Positions 24,590 through 32,370 of a DNA stretch of 64,000 nucleotides are shown in pieces (the first letter of the stretch is position 1; every line of letters begins with the position of its first letter). The notes beneath the pieces are model-generated. The model searched no databases. It was given only the letters and a program-made list of their open reading frames with translations, and was not told the DNA's origin. Both the position numbers and the translations under genes were made by a program. Origin of the DNA: an uncultured Prevotellaceae bacterium (GTDB taxonomy: Bacteria > Bacteroidota > Bacteroidia > Bacteroidales > Bacteroidaceae); NCBI GenBank assembly GCA_902764705.1, contig CACWWZ010000011.1, forward strand, positions 1-64,000. The letters run 5' to 3'.

Positions 24590-25981
24590 ATGATAGATTC
24601 TTCCGCCTTTCAGGGCAAAAAAGCGAAATATTTCACGCTGGGATGTAAATTGAACTTCTCGGAGACATCGACATTCGGCAAGTTGCTGGGTGAGATGGGT
24701 GTGGTGACGGCCCGTAAGGACGAGCAGGCCGATATCTGTCTGATCAATACCTGTTCGGTGACGGATGTGGCCGACCATAAGTGCCGGCAGGCTATCCACC
24801 GTCTGGTGCGCGAGAATCCAGGAGCTTTTGTCGTGGTGACAGGCTGTTATGCGCAGCTGGAGCCTGAGAAGATCAGTAAGATTGATGGCGTGGACTTGGT
24901 ATTGGGTTCGAATGAGAAAGCGAACCTCGTCCAGTTTCTATCAGAAGGATTTGTGAGTCGCGATAATTTCTCGACATATGGGACAGACAAACCAATTGCG
25001 ACATACGGGGCATACAAGGTAGGAGCGACATACAAAACCGTGAAGACGAAGGACATCAAGTCGTTTGCACCGAGCTGTTCGAGGGGTAATAGAACGCGAT
25101 ACTTCCTGAAGGTTCAGGACGGCTGTGACTATTTCTGCACCTATTGTACAATACCATACGCCCGCGGATTCAGTCGCAATCCGACCATAGCGTCGTTGGT
25201 GGCGCAGGCCAAGGAGGCAGCTGCTGAGGGCGGTAAGGAGATTGTGCTGACGGGTGTGAACATTGGCGACTTCGGCAAGACAACAGGCGAGAAGTTTCTA
25301 GATCTGGTGAAGGCGTTAGACGACGTCGAGGGTGTTCAGCGCTACCGTATCAGTTCGCTGGAACCCGACCTGCTGAGCGACGAGCTAATAGACTATTGTG
25401 CGCAGAGCCGTGCCTTCATGCCTCACTACCACATTCCGTTGCAGAGCGGCAGCGATACGGTGTTGAAGCTGATGCACCGCCATTATGACCGCCAGCTGTT
25501 TGCCGACAAGATACACCGTATCAAGGCGGTGATGCCGGATGCTTTTATCGGTGTCGACGTGATGGTGGGCTGTAGGGGCGAGACACCCGAGTGTTTCGAG
25601 GAGACTTACGAATTCCTGAACGGGCTCGATGTGACCCAGCTGCATGTGTTCCCGTATTCCGAGCGTCCTGGCACATCGGCGCTGAGCATTCCCTATGTGG
25701 TCAGTGAGAAAGACAAGAAGGAACGCAGTCGTAGGCTATTAGATCTTTCTGACCAGAAGACTCATGCCTTCTATGAACGCCATATAGGGCAGGAGGCTGA
25801 AGTATTGTTCGAGAAAGCAACGCGTGGACGGGCCATGCACGGATTCACGAAGAACTATATCCGTGTTGAGCTGTCGCCTGCCGACGCGAAAGCAGAATAT
25901 GACAATCAGCTGAAGGCAGTGGTTCTAGGAGATTTTAATCATGATAAGACTGCATTAAAAGCAACATTGAAAGATGGATAA
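24590..25981 (+). CDS. mtaB: tRNA t6A37 methylthiotransferase MtaB
   Basis: A radical SAM methylthiotransferase that converts t6A37 to ms2t6A37 in tRNA, downstream of the TsaD reaction. The N-terminal domain starts KAKYFTLGCKLNFSETSTFG. The radical SAM motif is in VQDGCDYFCTYCTIPYARG, followed by SRNPTIASL and a C-terminal TRAM-like end. An insert between the domains (about residues 128-148, STYGTDKPIATYGAYKVGAT) is encoded by a degenerate 9-nt/27-nt periodic array. The stop codon overlaps the start of the following glycosyltransferase by 8 nt (ATGGATAA). Confidence 0.94.
   Translation: MIDSSAFQGKKAKYFTLGCKLNFSETSTFGKLLGEMGVVTARKDEQADICLINTCSVTDVADHKCRQAIHRLVRENPGAFVVVTGCYAQLEPEKISKIDGVDLVLGSNEKANLVQFLSEGFVSRDNFSTYGTDKPIATYGAYKVGATYKTVKTKDIKSFAPSCSRGNRTRYFLKVQDGCDYFCTYCTIPYARGFSRNPTIASLVAQAKEAAAEGGKEIVLTGVNIGDFGKTTGEKFLDLVKALDDVEGVQRYRISSLEPDLLSDELIDYCAQSRAFMPHYHIPLQSGSDTVLKLMHRHYDRQLFADKIHRIKAVMPDAFIGVDVMVGCRGETPECFEETYEFLNGLDVTQLHVFPYSERPGTSALSIPYVVSEKDKKERSRRLLDLSDQKTHAFYERHIGQEAEVLFEKATRGRAMHGFTKNYIRVELSPADAKAEYDNQLKAVVLGDFNHDKTALKATLKDG
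24971..25033 (+). repeat. 9-nt/27-nt periodic array inside mtaB
   Basis: CGACATA recurs at 24972, 24999 and 25026, exactly 27 nt apart. The units can be read as 9-mers such as GCGACATAC and GGGGCATAC. Because the period is a multiple of 3, it keeps the reading frame. Confidence 0.55.
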
Positions 25982-26993
25982 GGTCGCAATTGTCATACTG
26001 AACTGGAACGGGGTGAAGATGCTCAGACAGTATCTGCCTTCGGTGCTAAACTACTCTCGCAACGAGGCAACGGTGTATGTGGCCGACAATGCCTCGACGG
26101 ACGATTCGTTGGAACTGCTGAAGAAAGAGTTCTCGGAATGCAAGGTTATTGTGCTCGACAAGAACTGGGGCTTTGCAGAGGGCTATAACAAGGCATTGGC
26201 TCAGATTGAGGCAGAATACTACCTGCTGCTGAACTCGGATATCGAGGTGACGCACCATTGGCTGACGCCAATGGTCGAGTTTATGGACGTGCATCCGGAG
26301 GTGGCCGCCTGTCAGCCCAAACTGCTCTCTCTCTATAATAAGGATATGTTCGAGTATGCGGGGGCGAGTGGGGGATATCTAGACCGTTATGGCTATCCCT
26401 TCTGTCGTGGGCGCATCTTTGATACCATTGAGGAGGATAACGGTCAATATGACTATGCGACGGAGATTCTGTGGGCCACGGGTGCTGCGCTGATGATTCG
26501 TGCGAAGGACTATTGGGACTGCGGCGGACTGGACGGACGCTTCTTTGCCCATAACGAGGAGATTGACCTATGCTGGCGACTGCGTATCCGTGGTCGCAAA
26601 CTATATTGTCTACCTGAATCGTACGTTTACCACGTGGGGGGAGGAACACTGCCCAAATCGAATCCCATGAAGACCTTCTTGAATTTCCGCAATAACCTGA
26701 CGATGCTTTACAAGTGTCTGCCTGACGATGAACTGCAGCATGTAATGCGTTGGCGTTGGTTCCTGGACTATCTGGCTGCTTGGGAAACACTGCTGGTAAA
26801 CAGAAACTGGGGTGACTTCAAGGCTATCTACAAGGCCCGTCGCGCCTTTAAACGTTGGAAGAAAGACTTTGCGGAGAATCGTCAGCAGATACAGGCCTCG
26901 CGCGTAGCAAAAGAAATACCAGAGCAACGCCGTTTCTCATTGCTCTGGCAGTATTATGCGAAAGGTCGCAAACACTATAGCGACCTCCCGTAG
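25974..26993 (+). CDS. Glycosyltransferase family 2, rhamnosyltransferase-like
   Basis: A 339-residue cytosolic or membrane-associated GT-A enzyme. It begins VAIVILNWNGVKMLRQYLPS and has VADNASTDDSL, a DxD-type motif in LLLNSDIEVTHHW, and the C-terminal ED-like HNEEIDLCWRLRIRG with YVYHVGGGTL, typical of GT2 enzymes such as WbbL-like rhamnosyltransferases. The acceptor is unknown; surface glycan synthesis is likely. It overlaps mtaB by 8 nt and is presumably co-transcribed with it, an unexpected but common type of pairing. Confidence 0.88.
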   Translation: MDKVAIVILNWNGVKMLRQYLPSVLNYSRNEATVYVADNASTDDSLELLKKEFSECKVIVLDKNWGFAEGYNKALAQIEAEYYLLLNSDIEVTHHWLTPMVEFMDVHPEVAACQPKLLSLYNKDMFEYAGASGGYLDRYGYPFCRGRIFDTIEEDNGQYDYATEILWATGAALMIRAKDYWDCGGLDGRFFAHNEEIDLCWRLRIRGRKLYCLPESYVYHVGGGTLPKSNPMKTFLNFRNNLTMLYKCLPDDELQHVMRWRWFLDYLAAWETLLVNRNWGDFKAIYKARRAFKRWKKDFAENRQQIQASRVAKEIPEQRRFSLLWQYYAKGRKHYSDLP

Positions 26994-27014
26994 TAATTCT
27001 TAATTCTTTATTTC
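26994..27014. repeat. Short 7-mer array at a convergent junction
   Basis: TAATTCT, TAATTCT and TTATTTC lie between the GT2 stop codon and the end of the convergent DUF4861 gene, whose stop codon is inside the array. Confidence 0.45.
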
Positions 27015-28226
27015 AACTTTGACGGGTTTCTCGACTTCCTTGCACCACGCCTTCAGGTAGTCGAACCACTCCTTGGCTGTGTGGTAGCCGAATGTCTCGT
27101 TGGCCGACGTGTAAGTCACCTTATAAGACATCTGGCGGCCGTTAACTTTCAGCACAAAGGCGTAGTTGTCTTTGTTGGCAGGCTCCTCGCTGACGATATT
27201 CTGCTGTGGTATGAGCACAGCCAGCCCCACTGTCTCACGATTCCATTTGACGGTGTCGGTAGAAGGATAGTCGGTTCCCCAACAGGCGCGCAGTCCCTTC
27301 TTATTGCTGAACTCCTCAGAGCCCTTGACATTGATGATACCTGTCGAGAAACGGTAGTCGCTGACATCTTTGTTGAACAGCACATCGACATCCGTGTCCC
27401 GGTGGCCGGCATACTGCGTATAGCGTAGAGTCATGTTGACAGGGACTTTTTGCGCATCAGCCTTCCACCCCTTGTCAATGACCTCGACGATGGTGCGCAG
27501 CGGACCGTACGAGATAATACGCTGCGTGCGTGTGGCAACGGGTTCCACGAGTGTAGGCTGATGACCGTCCCATCCGCGGAAAGCTCCTAGTCCAAACGTC
27601 TGACCTACCCACAGCACATCGTCGCCATAGCCTCGCTTCTTTTGCTCGTCATCCGTATAGAACTGCGTCTCCTTCAACTCCAGCTGTTTGTTGAATTTAC
27701 CATAGAGATCCAGTGTCTGTCGGGCATCAAAGTAGATTCGGATACCGTTCAACTCGCTCTCGAAATCGACTCCGTGATGGTGCTGGACGTTATAAGTGTA
27801 GGCTGCATCACCACGGGCTGTGAGCGATTCGATGTAATTGTTCTGCTGATTTTTCTTAAGTGTCTTGTCCTTCGTGTTGCTCAATACCATTTCAGCGTAG
27901 ACGCGGGCAGAATACTGTCGCGGTTCACCTTCGTCAAAGAGCGTTACAGTGTATTGCTGTTTCTCCTTCTTATCGAGATTGGCCAGAAAACAAAGCTCGT
28001 CAAATGTGTCGTCTTTGTCAAGGTCATCCAACTGACATGGTATCTCCTGACCGTTTAAGGTGACCAATGCTGAGTGCACTTCGCCATAGGGTGCTAACTG
28101 TATAATAATAGGTACGTCCGCGCGTAAGATGTTCATTGGATTGCTAACACTTACGGTGATTGTCCGGCTGGCTGAGACCGTTGTGGTCATCATCGACAGC
28201 AGAAAAAGAGCTATTGTTTGTTTCAT
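27000..28226 (-). CDS. DUF4861-family secreted protein
   Basis: A 408-residue precursor with a Sec signal (MKQTIALFLLSMMTTTVSA). The mature part starts with a beta-rich domain (RTITVSVSNPMNILRADVPI) followed by a DUF4861 core (HHHGVDFESELNGIRIYFDAR; GQTFGLGAFRGWDG; RYTQYAGHRDTDVDVLF). DUF4861 proteins occur in Bacteroidetes polysaccharide-degradation loci and have a galactose-mutarotase-like fold; their activity is not well defined. It is probably periplasmic. I chose the second in-frame ATG because it gives the cleanest signal peptide. No other PUL gene is adjacent. Confidence 0.8.
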   Translation of the reverse strand: MKQTIALFLLSMMTTTVSASRTITVSVSNPMNILRADVPIIIQLAPYGEVHSALVTLNGQEIPCQLDDLDKDDTFDELCFLANLDKKEKQQYTVTLFDEGEPRQYSARVYAEMVLSNTKDKTLKKNQQNNYIESLTARGDAAYTYNVQHHHGVDFESELNGIRIYFDARQTLDLYGKFNKQLELKETQFYTDDEQKKRGYGDDVLWVGQTFGLGAFRGWDGHQPTLVEPVATRTQRIISYGPLRTIVEVIDKGWKADAQKVPVNMTLRYTQYAGHRDTDVDVLFNKDVSDYRFSTGIINVKGSEEFSNKKGLRACWGTDYPSTDTVKWNRETVGLAVLIPQQNIVSEEPANKDNYAFVLKVNGRQMSYKVTYTSANETFGYHTAKEWFDYLKAWCKEVEKPVKVEIKN

Positions 28227-28323
28227 AATCAACATTTTAGTAGTTTAGTCCATGCAAATTTCACACAAATAAACGAAAATGAAGGCAGTTATGCACTTTT
28301 TTTTATCTTTTTTAGGTTAAAAT

Positions 28324-28354
28324 TTGGTTTTTACAATATTTTTTAGTAATTTTG
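28324..28354 (+). promoter_or_regulatory. Promoter of the GldB-like gene
   Basis: TTG (28324-28326) and TAATTTTG (28347-28354) are spaced by 20 nt. This places the start codon downstream at a GTG rather than at the first codon of the longer open frame. Confidence 0.65.
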
Positions 28355-28386
28355 CCTCGAAATTTAACATTTATGTGTATTTTATA

Positions 28387-29178
28387 GTGAAAAAAGTCTA
28401 CGGCATATTATTCAGTATCATGTTTGTTTGCATCGGTTGCGAGTGGCAGCTGAAGCCTAATACTACTGAAGTCGAAGACGAAACAATTACTATTGACCGC
28501 TACGACAGGATAGAGAGCCAGTATCTGTCTACTGGTGACTTTGCTGCTCTTCAGCAGATGAATACCACATATCCCCGACAGACGCGGATGTTGATTGAGG
28601 ATATGTTGCGCATTGGCAAGGTGGACGATCCGGAGATCAACGTTAAATTCTTGCGCTTCTTTCAGGATTCCACTCTTCAGACAATGTTGGCTGATGTGCA
28701 AGATCAGTATGCCGAAATGGACGATATCAGCGAAGAGCTCACCAATGCTTTTGCTAATTTGAAGGAGGAACTGCCTGGCATGGAGATGCCCGATGTCTAT
28801 ACGCAGGTTGGTTCTTTCGACCAGAGCGTCGTTGTAGATAACCATTCTCTGGGTATCAGCCTTGATAAATATTTAGGTGCTGACTATCCTTTCTATCAAC
28901 AGAATTACACCGAGCAGCAGCGTAGCATGATGGTACGACAGATGATTGTACCCGACTGTTTGGCGTTCTACATTCTGAGTCTCTATCCGATTCCTCGTGA
29001 CCTTGCCTTGACACAAGATGGTCGTGACCTGTATATGGGAAAGATTCAATGGGTTGTAAACCACGTGATGAAACGTAGAATATTCAAGGGTACACATGTT
29101 GATACTGTCAATCACCTGATGACAGTGCATAAGGATATGACCATCGATCAACTTCTTTCTTCAAAAAATCTCAAATAA
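28387..29178 (+). CDS. GldB-like lipoprotein
   Basis: A 263-residue lipoprotein resembling the GldB gliding-motility lipoprotein family that is kept in non-gliding Bacteroidales. A GTG start gives VKKVYGILFSIMFVCIGC, a lipobox, and then a soluble domain: INVKFLRFFQDSTLQTML; MPDVYTQVGSFDQSVVV; LGISLDKYLGADYPFY; MIVPDCLAFYILSLYPIP. The fold is related to the DUF2268 zinc-protease-like group, but no complete HExxH motif is visible. Its role outside gliding is unknown. An alternative GTG start lies 12 nt upstream. No ATG is available between the promoter and the lipobox in this frame. Confidence 0.75.
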   Translation: MKKVYGILFSIMFVCIGCEWQLKPNTTEVEDETITIDRYDRIESQYLSTGDFAALQQMNTTYPRQTRMLIEDMLRIGKVDDPEINVKFLRFFQDSTLQTMLADVQDQYAEMDDISEELTNAFANLKEELPGMEMPDVYTQVGSFDQSVVVDNHSLGISLDKYLGADYPFYQQNYTEQQRSMMVRQMIVPDCLAFYILSLYPIPRDLALTQDGRDLYMGKIQWVVNHVMKRRIFKGTHVDTVNHLMTVHKDMTIDQLLSSKNLK

Positions 29179-29182
29179 TTCT

Positions 29183-29213
29183 TTGGTCTTTTCGTTTTAA
29201 ATTGCTATCTTTG
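29183..29213 (+). promoter_or_regulatory. dnaB promoter
   Basis: TTG (29183-29185) and TATCTTTG (29206-29213) are spaced by 20 nt. It starts just 4 nt after the GldB-like stop codon. Confidence 0.7.
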
Positions 29214-29233
29214 CCAGCCCAAACGACAAGACT

Positions 29234-30778
29234 ATGCCTGAACAGAATAACATTACAAGTAGTCCCCGCAAGCGCAGGCAACAGCCGGTGGACAATACTT
29301 ATGCCCATGTACAGCCGCAAGCAACCGAGATTGAACGCGCTGTGCTGGGAGCGCTGATGATCGACAAGGATGCCTATGCCGTTGTGTGCGAGATGCTCTA
29401 TCCGGAGAGTTTCTACGAGCCACGCAACCAGAAGGTTTATATGGCTATTCGTGATTTGTCAATGCACGAGTTGCCTGTTGATGTGTGGACGGTGACTGAG
29501 CAGTTGGCCAAGCAGGGCGATTTGGAAGATGTCGGTGGCCCCGGTTATGTGACGGAATTATCCTCTCGTGTAGCATCGTCAGCCAATATCGAATACCATG
29601 CCCGTATCATTGCCCAGAAGTCGCTGGCACGCCAGTTGATTTCTTTCTCGAGCAATATCCAGACGAAGGCTTTCGACGAGACAATCGATGTAGATGATTT
29701 GATGCAGGAGGCGGAGGGTTCGCTCTTCGAATTGGGTCAGCGCAACATGAAGAAAGACTACACCCAGATAGACCCAGTCATTAAGAATGCCTTGGAAGTT
29801 ATTCAGAAAGCCGCCGCCAACAAGGACGGCTTGACGGGTGTGCCTACCGGTTATCACAAGCTTGACGACATCACGTCAGGCTGGCAGGCTTCCGATTTGG
29901 TGATTATTGCCGGTCGCCCTGCCATGGGTAAGACGTCGTTTGCTTTGTCGATGGCTAAGAACATTGCTGCAGATTATAATGTACCGATGGCTTTCTTCTC
30001 GCTTGAAATGTCGAACGTTCAATTGGTAAACCGTCTTATATCCAATGCCTGCGAGATTCAAGGTTCGAAAATCCTGAATGGCCAGTTGCATCCTGATGAG
30101 TGGGACCGTTTGGATAAGCGCGTGAATACGTTGTTGGGTGCACCGTTGTATATCGACGATACCCCGGGACTGTCCGTTTTCGAATTGCGTACCAAGGCCC
30201 GTCGTTTGGTTCGTGAGCATGGTGTGAAGATTATCATGATCGACTACCTGCAGCTGATGAATGCCAATGGCATGCGGTTCTCTTCTCGTCAGGAAGAGGT
30301 TTCTACCATTTCGCGCTCGCTGAAGGGGTTGGCCAAGGAATTGGACATTCCTATCCTCGCCTTGTCCCAGTTGAATCGTGGCGTGGAGTCGCGTGAGGGC
30401 CTTGAAGGCAAGCGTCCCCAACTCTCCGATCTGCGTGAGTCTGGAGCTATTGAGCAGGATGCCGATATGGTGTTGTTTGTTCACCGACCGGAATACTATC
30501 ATATTTATCAGGATGACAGCGGTCGTGACCTTCATGGTATGGCACAGATTATCATTGCCAAGCACCGTAAGGGTGCTACGGGCGATGTGCTGCTCACCTT
30601 CCGTGGCGAATTTACACGTTTCGAGAATCCCGAGGATGGCCGTCTCTCTCGCAAGAGTGGCAATAATGCCAGTCCTGACGGCGAAATCCTGGGCAGTAAA
30701 GTCAATGGCGACCAACAGCCCGGAAGCAGTGAGTCGCCATTTGATTATGGTTCTCAAGACGGAGAAGTACCATTCTAG
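29234..30778 (+). CDS. dnaB: Replicative DNA helicase DnaB
   Basis: The 514-residue hexameric helicase of the replication fork. The N-terminal domain starts after a basic tail (ATEIERAVLGALMIDKDAY). The RecA-like domain has a Walker A (AGRPAMGKTSFALSMA), Walker B (IIMIDYLQLMN), LSQLNRGVESR, and the arginine-finger region SDLRESGAIEQDADMVLFV. The C-terminal tail is polar. There is no intein. The stop codon lies in the first unit of the CTAG array that separates it from the convergent protease-TPR gene. Confidence 0.97.
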   Translation: MPEQNNITSSPRKRRQQPVDNTYAHVQPQATEIERAVLGALMIDKDAYAVVCEMLYPESFYEPRNQKVYMAIRDLSMHELPVDVWTVTEQLAKQGDLEDVGGPGYVTELSSRVASSANIEYHARIIAQKSLARQLISFSSNIQTKAFDETIDVDDLMQEAEGSLFELGQRNMKKDYTQIDPVIKNALEVIQKAAANKDGLTGVPTGYHKLDDITSGWQASDLVIIAGRPAMGKTSFALSMAKNIAADYNVPMAFFSLEMSNVQLVNRLISNACEIQGSKILNGQLHPDEWDRLDKRVNTLLGAPLYIDDTPGLSVFELRTKARRLVREHGVKIIMIDYLQLMNANGMRFSSRQEEVSTISRSLKGLAKELDIPILALSQLNRGVESREGLEGKRPQLSDLRESGAIEQDADMVLFVHRPEYYHIYQDDSGRDLHGMAQIIIAKHRKGATGDVLLTFRGEFTRFENPEDGRLSRKSGNNASPDGEILGSKVNGDQQPGSSESPFDYGSQDGEVPF

Positions 30779-30798
30779 GCAATCCTAGGAAATTCTAG
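30775..30798. repeat. CTAG array with 10-nt period at a convergent junction
   Basis: CTAG occurs at 30775, 30785 and 30795. The first contains the dnaB stop codon, and the array ends 4 nt before the stop codon of the opposing gene. Confidence 0.65.
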
Positions 30799-30801
30799 CC
30801 C

Positions 30802-32370
30802 TTATTTCGAAAATTTGTCGATAAAAGTCTGAGCTTGGTCATTGCCAAGCTCTTTCGCTTTCTGCAAGTTCTTCATTCCTTCTTCCTTGTTACCCTTCTG
30901 GCACTGGGCAATACCTGTCATCAGATAGCCATCGCTGCCCTCCGGGTCAAGGCGCAGACATTCTGTGGCACTTTCCAAAGCTTGGTCGATGAGGTTCACG
31001 CGCAACTCATAGCTTGCTTTCTCGGCCCACAGTTCCGGATTGCCGGGCACCAGTGCAACAAGGTCGTTCATGTCGTTGATGGCCAGTTGGAAACGTCTGA
31101 TTTCCATTGACAGTTGCGCGCGAGCTCTCAGGTAAGGAGCAGCAGTCTTGATGTATGGTTTGGTAAACTGGTTAACGGCGCTGTCGAGCAGCAGTGCGGC
31201 TGCTTTCTTGTCGTTAGCTTGTACCTTACACTGCGAGGCTGCATAGTACATCTCTGCAGTCTGAAGATCGCTCTTCGTCAGTTCTAGATAGATGTTACAT
31301 GCTTCGTCATATTTTTGTTGAGCATATAGAATCTGTGCTTGTTGCTGACGATAGACGGACAGGGGGTTGGCGGCATAGGCTTCCTTTGACTCCTGCAAAG
31401 CATGTTCCAGGTTCCAAGCCTCGTAGGGCTGGTTGTCTGGTGTAATGGCTTTTTGAAACATTATCTGTGCGTACTGGTAGTGAGCATCGTCTTTCTTGTC
31501 TGCCACCTTGATAGCTTGTTTCATGTCTGCATCGGCACTGTCGTATTTCCCTTCAGCGGCTGACATTCGGGCTCTATATATATAGCCGTCAGTTTCATTG
31601 GGGAACTTCGAGATGAAGCGGTTGATGAAGTCCTTATATTCATCTACATTCATAAACGAGGCAGCTACGTAGAGCGACAGCACAGCATCCTCATAGTTGT
31701 TTGGAAGTGCTTTGGCAATTTGTGTGGAGCGCAGCGCCATATTGTTGAAGCCCAGGCCCGTTGCTTTCATGTCAGCCACGAAACTGGCACAGATGGCATA
31801 AGCCGATTGTTCTTTCCCTCCAGTAGTTGGCTGAATCATTCCAACGACCTCGCCTGCTTCGTTCATAACGGGACAGCCGATATACTGGTCGTCGGCTTTC
31901 ATCTGAATGGTATAATAGGTGTATGTTTCCTGACACTGTTCCGCCTGTGTGACAGTGCCTTGTCCGCAGGTAGGCACTTTCTTTACGGCATAGGGAAGCA
32001 TCCACAGTGTTGTTCCCGCTGTGGCAGCAGTCTGTGCAATTGTCAGCGCTGTAGGCTTTTTGGCAGATACCTGAAATTTCGCCACGTCGTACATGTCGTT
32101 GGCTTCAATGATACTCTCCACAGGCCATTCCTTGCCTTGGTTGTCGATGACTACCGCACGCTGGGCGTTCTTGAACGGTGCAAACGAACTGACGGCCTCG
32201 CCGTTTTCACTGATGAAAAAACCATTGGCACTGGCCAGCAGCTGTCCGTTGGCATCGAATGTTTTCAGGGTAAATACGGCATTAGCCGCTTTCTTGGCCC
32301 ACGATGGATTCTGGGCCGATAGTGTTGCTGCCATTAAGAGCAACATTAAGAGTATTGTTGTTTTCTTCAT
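30802..32370 (-). CDS. Secreted degenerate trypsin-like protease domain with TPR repeats
   Basis: A 522-residue exported protein with a Sec signal (TTILLMLLLMAATLSA). Residues 25-210 have a trypsin-2-like fold (VFTLKTFDANGQLLASANGF; YDVAKFQV; IGCPVMNEAGEVVGMI). The usual GxSGGP serine motif is replaced by YIGCPV, and the expected catalytic His is not evident, so it is probably a non-catalytic scaffold. Residues 250-515 form TPR-like helices (DGYIYRARMSAAEGKYDSA; GYLMTGIAQCQKGN). It follows recN with a 4-nt overlap (ATGA), forming an operon porD-like/recN/this gene. The role is unknown, likely periplasmic protein binding. Confidence 0.8.
   Translation of the reverse strand: MKKTTILLMLLLMAATLSAQNPSWAKKAANAVFTLKTFDANGQLLASANGFFISENGEAVSSFAPFKNAQRAVVIDNQGKEWPVESIIEANDMYDVAKFQVSAKKPTALTIAQTAATAGTTLWMLPYAVKKVPTCGQGTVTQAEQCQETYTYYTIQMKADDQYIGCPVMNEAGEVVGMIQPTTGGKEQSAYAICASFVADMKATGLGFNNMALRSTQIAKALPNNYEDAVLSLYVAASFMNVDEYKDFINRFISKFPNETDGYIYRARMSAAEGKYDSADADMKQAIKVADKKDDAHYQYAQIMFQKAITPDNQPYEAWNLEHALQESKEAYAANPLSVYRQQQAQILYAQQKYDEACNIYLELTKSDLQTAEMYYAASQCKVQANDKKAAALLLDSAVNQFTKPYIKTAAPYLRARAQLSMEIRRFQLAINDMNDLVALVPGNPELWAEKASYELRVNLIDQALESATECLRLDPEGSDGYLMTGIAQCQKGNKEEGMKNLQKAKELGNDQAQTFIDKFSK

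Noticed and set aside
29876-30757. Minus-strand frame opposite dnaB
   Set aside because: Antisense of the helicase domain, with no independent signals.
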